Program-made: the position numbers and the translations under genes
Assembly: GCA_024278215.1 (NCBI GenBank)
Contig: JAJRTR010000111.1
Span: 59,483-123,482, forward strand
Direction of reading: 5' to 3'
DNA from: a bacterium
Lineage (GTDB): Bacteria; UBP15; UBA6099; JAJRTR01
DNA length: 64,000 nucleotides
Shown here: positions 61,412 through 64,000 of the stretch, one piece after another
Position numbering within the stretch: the stretch's first letter is position 1
Layout of the letters: every line of letters begins with the position of its first letter
Notes under the pieces: generated by a model
The model's input: the letters and a program-made list of their open reading frames with translations, nothing else
Told to the model about the DNA's origin: nothing
Databases searched by the model: none

Positions 61412-62810
61412 ACAACAGGCAAACAATAATAATTACAATCCGTTTGTTACGATCACCATCGTGATTATGAGTCTGGTTATGGCACTTAATCTTCTGCCGA
61501 ATTTAGTGGCCGCACTTGTGACTTTTATCGGCTTGGGGCTTCTGCTCGCGACGAAACAAATCAATCCGCCGTCGGCAATTGCCGCCCTGGTACTTTTCGG
61601 CGAACCCTTCTTCCATCTTTTCAAAGGTGCGCTCGGGCTTCGCATCGCTTTCATTTTTATCCTGCTCACAATTGTAATTATTTTCGTAATATTGAGATAT
61701 AAAAGGAATCCGGAATCATACTTTAATCAACCTGCCGTTCCGATATTTCTTGCCGGCATGGCATTCCTCTATGTTCTGATTATTCACGGCCCGCTGCTTG
61801 GCAAGATGACAGACAGGAACATTTTCTTTATGCAATTGTTTGTTATCTATTGTACATATTACACAGCGGCCGGGATAATGGTATCGAGAAGCAGGGTCGA
61901 ACTCAAAGACCTGCTCATTCCCGCCCTACTTCTGTACTGTTGTGTTTTTCCGCTGATCAATGTTCCGATTTACCAGATCGCACATTCGTCGGGTAACGAA
62001 CGCTTCGGTTTGAGATCGGTTGAAACATTCGGAACAATCGGCAACGCGAGACAGTCGGGACTTCTGCTCGTGCTTATTTTTTACGTTTTCATGACAACCG
62101 ATAATAAATGGCGTATCTTTTTACCGACACTGTTTGCAGCGGGCCTTGCCGCTCCCGTGCTGTGGTTCTCTTTTACCAGGCAGGCGATGATAACGGTGTT
62201 CATTCTCGTCTTGCTGACAGGCATTATGACAGTGTTCAGGAAAGATATCGCCAGGGGATTTATGAAAAAATCTTTTGCGGTAATCGTCACGGTTGTGGTG
62301 CTGGGGTCGGCGATCGGCTGGGTGGCATGGTCCACAAAGAATGAGAAGCAGGCGCGTGTGTCGGCGAAAAACATACTCGGCGGCGAAAATATGGCGGGCA
62401 GACCCGAGGTCTGGGAGAGGTCCTGGCACTACATCCAGCGGCGCCCCATATCGGGCTACGGGCTCGGCGGCTACTTCGAGCTCGGACTCGGCGAATGGCC
62501 CCACAACTGGTTTCTCGAAGTATGGCTGGAACACGGCATCATCGGGCTGTCCCTTTTTATTCTCGGCACATTTCTGCTCCTGCGTCCTTTTTTCATAAAA
62601 TCCAATCCCTGGCTCATTAGCTGGTCATTGCTTGGCCTGTACTGGCTCATCGTCATCCAGTTCAGTTCCAACATTCCGCAGAATTCACTCATTTTCTTTT
62701 TTATTACCACTGCAACCGTAACAAGCGCGTCTTATCTGACCGTAAGCGATAGAAAAGAAATACGTCGCCGCAGATTGCAGAAGATGAAGGCCGAAAAGCA
62801 ACCGGCATGA
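61404..62810 (+). CDS. O-antigen polymerase/ligase-family membrane protein
   Basis: A 468-residue integral membrane protein with about 11-12 hydrophobic segments and a large loop near residues 315-370 holding the Wzy_C-type signature (AGRPEVWERSWHYIQRRPISGYGLGGYFE followed by PHNWFLEVWLEHGIIGL). Proteins of this superfamily polymerise O-units or attach them to lipid A-core; sequence alone does not separate Wzy from WaaL. Its ATG lies within the end of the preceding glycosyltransferase gene, indicating coupled translation. A second glycosyltransferase follows 13 bp downstream. Confidence 0.88.
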   Translation: MTEQQANNNNYNPFVTITIVIMSLVMALNLLPNLVAALVTFIGLGLLLATKQINPPSAIAALVLFGEPFFHLFKGALGLRIAFIFILLTIVIIFVILRYKRNPESYFNQPAVPIFLAGMAFLYVLIIHGPLLGKMTDRNIFFMQLFVIYCTYYTAAGIMVSRSRVELKDLLIPALLLYCCVFPLINVPIYQIAHSSGNERFGLRSVETFGTIGNARQSGLLLVLIFYVFMTTDNKWRIFLPTLFAAGLAAPVLWFSFTRQAMITVFILVLLTGIMTVFRKDIARGFMKKSFAVIVTVVVLGSAIGWVAWSTKNEKQARVSAKNILGGENMAGRPEVWERSWHYIQRRPISGYGLGGYFELGLGEWPHNWFLEVWLEHGIIGLSLFILGTFLLLRPFFIKSNPWLISWSLLGLYWLIVIQFSSNIPQNSLIFFFITTATVTSASYLTVSDRKEIRRRRLQKMKAEKQPA

Positions 62811-62823
62811 CGACTGGACAACT

Positions 62824-63924
62824 ATGAAAGTATTACTCTGGACAACGATTCCTTCACGCTATATGCGCCACTTCGTCGGTGCGGTTCGTAAAACGGGTGT
62901 CGATATTCTTGTGTGCTACTATGAGAAAATGGGAGAAGAGCGAAAAGCCCTGGGCTGGGATGACATACGGGAGTTGCCGGACGGCGAACAGTTTGTCGAT
63001 AAGCAACTCGCCGCGGCTCTCGGCGCTGTGCCCGACTGGAGGGAGCGAGTGCACATTGTTCCCGGTTGCGGCGACCGTTTCCTGCGGCGGCTGGCTGTGA
63101 AACTTTCGCTGAACAGCGTGCCATGGGTACACTGGTCCGAACCGTCGCATCCGGGGCTGCGCTGGTGGCTGTCACTGCCTCGAAAGAGATGGTACGGCGG
63201 TCTGATAAACCGCTATGCGCTCGGCGCGCTCGGTATCGGCACAAAGGCGCTCGATGATTTCCGGCGCTGGGGAGTGAAGCCACAACGCATGGCTTTCCTG
63301 CCATACTCCTGCAACGGCGGCAACAGGCGCGTCGAACCCGACGAGCAGTGCAGCGATTTCGCAGGAAAAGGGCGCGCCTTTATCTTCATAGGGAAACTTT
63401 GCCGACGAAAAGCCGTCGATATGCTTCTGTACGCTTTCGCCGCTGCCGCAAAGAACGCGAAGGAATGGAAACTTTTGCTTGTCGGCAACGACGATTCGAA
63501 CGGAGCATACAGCGCGCTCGCGCGGCGGCTTGGCGTCGATGACCGTGTTCTTTTCAGGGGGCCTGTGCCCGCCGAAGATATTTTCTACGCAATAAACGCC
63601 GCCGATGTTCTCGTGCTCCCAAGCAGGTTCGACGGCTGGGGGGTCGTCGTTAACGAGTGCGTTTCGATGGGGCTCGGCGTTATCGCTTCCGACTCGGTCG
63701 GCGCTTCCCATCACCTTGTCGACCACTGCGTGAACGGTTTCCGGTTCGCAGCGGGCAACCCCGGCGCTCTGACCCGTGCGATGTCAGCATATTGCGCCGC
63801 GCCCGAACTCGCCGACCTGCACGGTATGAATTCGATCCGTATATTCGAAAGCTTTACACCGGAAATTACGGCACGCCGCTTTGTCGAGATCATACGGTCC
63901 TGGGAGTCGATGCCCACCGACTGA
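62824..63924 (+). CDS. Glycosyltransferase family 4-like protein
   Basis: A 366-residue GT-B glycosyltransferase. The C-terminal domain is clear: FIFIGKLCRRKAVDMLLYAFA, LLVGNDDSNGAYSALARRLGVDDRVLFRGPVPAEDIFYAINAADVLVLPSRFDGWGVVVNECVSMGLGVIASDSVG, with the E-x7-E-type donor site. The N-terminal acceptor domain is shorter than usual. It probably adds one sugar of the repeat unit at the cytoplasmic face. It is the last complete gene of the window; a truncated palindromic element follows within 3 bp of its stop. Confidence 0.87.
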   Translation: MKVLLWTTIPSRYMRHFVGAVRKTGVDILVCYYEKMGEERKALGWDDIRELPDGEQFVDKQLAAALGAVPDWRERVHIVPGCGDRFLRRLAVKLSLNSVPWVHWSEPSHPGLRWWLSLPRKRWYGGLINRYALGALGIGTKALDDFRRWGVKPQRMAFLPYSCNGGNRRVEPDEQCSDFAGKGRAFIFIGKLCRRKAVDMLLYAFAAAAKNAKEWKLLLVGNDDSNGAYSALARRLGVDDRVLFRGPVPAEDIFYAINAADVLVLPSRFDGWGVVVNECVSMGLGVIASDSVGASHHLVDHCVNGFRFAAGNPGALTRAMSAYCAAPELADLHGMNSIRIFESFTPEITARRFVEIIRSWESMPTD

Positions 63925-63926
63925 TT

Positions 63927-64000
63927 TTGTGAGCCGGCCAGGTCCGTTTTCGCGCCGACAACGCAGCTATGGACAATAGCAACCGACCACAGCAGAATCA
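63927..64000 (+). repeat. Palindromic interspersed element, copy C (partial, runs off the window)
   Basis: From TTTGTGAG through GCCGACAACGCAGCTATGG to the last base, it aligns without gaps to the right half of copies A and B; the second half is most like copy A. The left terminal repeat and the first 100 bp are absent, replaced by the end of the glycosyltransferase gene. The right end lies outside the window. Confidence 0.75.

Overview
The window is one continuous, gene-dense stretch of a G+C-rich bacterial chromosome. The organism has two membranes: it carries LpxC for lipid A, an outer-membrane beta-barrel protein, lipoproteins, and an O-antigen-type polysaccharide cluster with a Wzx-like flippase and a Wzy/WaaL-like protein. 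Its biochemistry fits an anaerobic or microaerophilic lifestyle: an Fe-S quinolinate synthase with aspartate dehydrogenase in place of NadB, and a free-standing methyl-H4folate methyltransferase. I cannot name the phylum from sequence alone. The mix (YvcK with membrane segments, multi-domain FecR proteins, fused NuoBCD) resembles deep-branching uncultivated diderm lineages, but that is inference.

Layout. 1-12.9 kb is a metabolic block on the + strand: the end of a PfkB-like protein, riboflavin synthase, rapZ-yvcK, gap, pgk, folK, panB-panC-panD, nadA-nadX-nadC and coaX. It covers riboflavin, folate, pantothenate/CoA and NAD synthesis plus two glycolytic enzymes. nadX is broken by one in-frame stop. 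13-19.2 kb holds a small orphan gene, lpxC, a nitroreductase, a three-gene unit of threonine synthase, a ubiquitin-like sulfur carrier and a NIL-domain protein, and a zinc alcohol dehydrogenase. 19.4-30.9 kb is an envelope cluster: a large secreted modular protein, an outer-membrane barrel, two FecR-domain proteins (one with knottin-like cysteine spacing) and a beta-propeller lipoprotein, preceded by a Crp/Fnr-like site. 31-40.3 kb lies on the - strand: phosphoesterase, tandem hydrolase lipoprotein, hemW, lepA, murJ and a membrane-anchored M28 peptidase. A HicB-HicA module flanked by 23-bp direct repeats follows. 41-48 kb carries a glycogen-debranching enzyme, a methyltransferase, two MscS channels and enolase. 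48.2-53.2 kb is a partial complex I operon, NuoBCD (one polypeptide), NuoG and NuoI. Two tRNA genes (Gln-CTG, Glu-CTC) follow, behind a consensus promoter. 53.6-63.9 kb is a surface-polysaccharide cluster: a fused dehydrogenase/acetyltransferase, flippase, HisH-HisF-amidotransferase trio, two glycosyltransferases and an O-antigen polymerase/ligase.

The most distinctive non-coding signal is a family of palindromic interspersed elements. Two full copies of about 178 bp share terminal inverted repeats, a third runs off the right edge, and three short derivatives (46-84 bp) are scattered between genes. In one short copy both terminal repeats differ from the main type yet still match each other. 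Other notable signals are a terminator/antiterminator-like leader before panB, two perfect TGTGA-N6-TCACA sites in front of the envelope and polysaccharide clusters, and a second short palindromic motif present twice.
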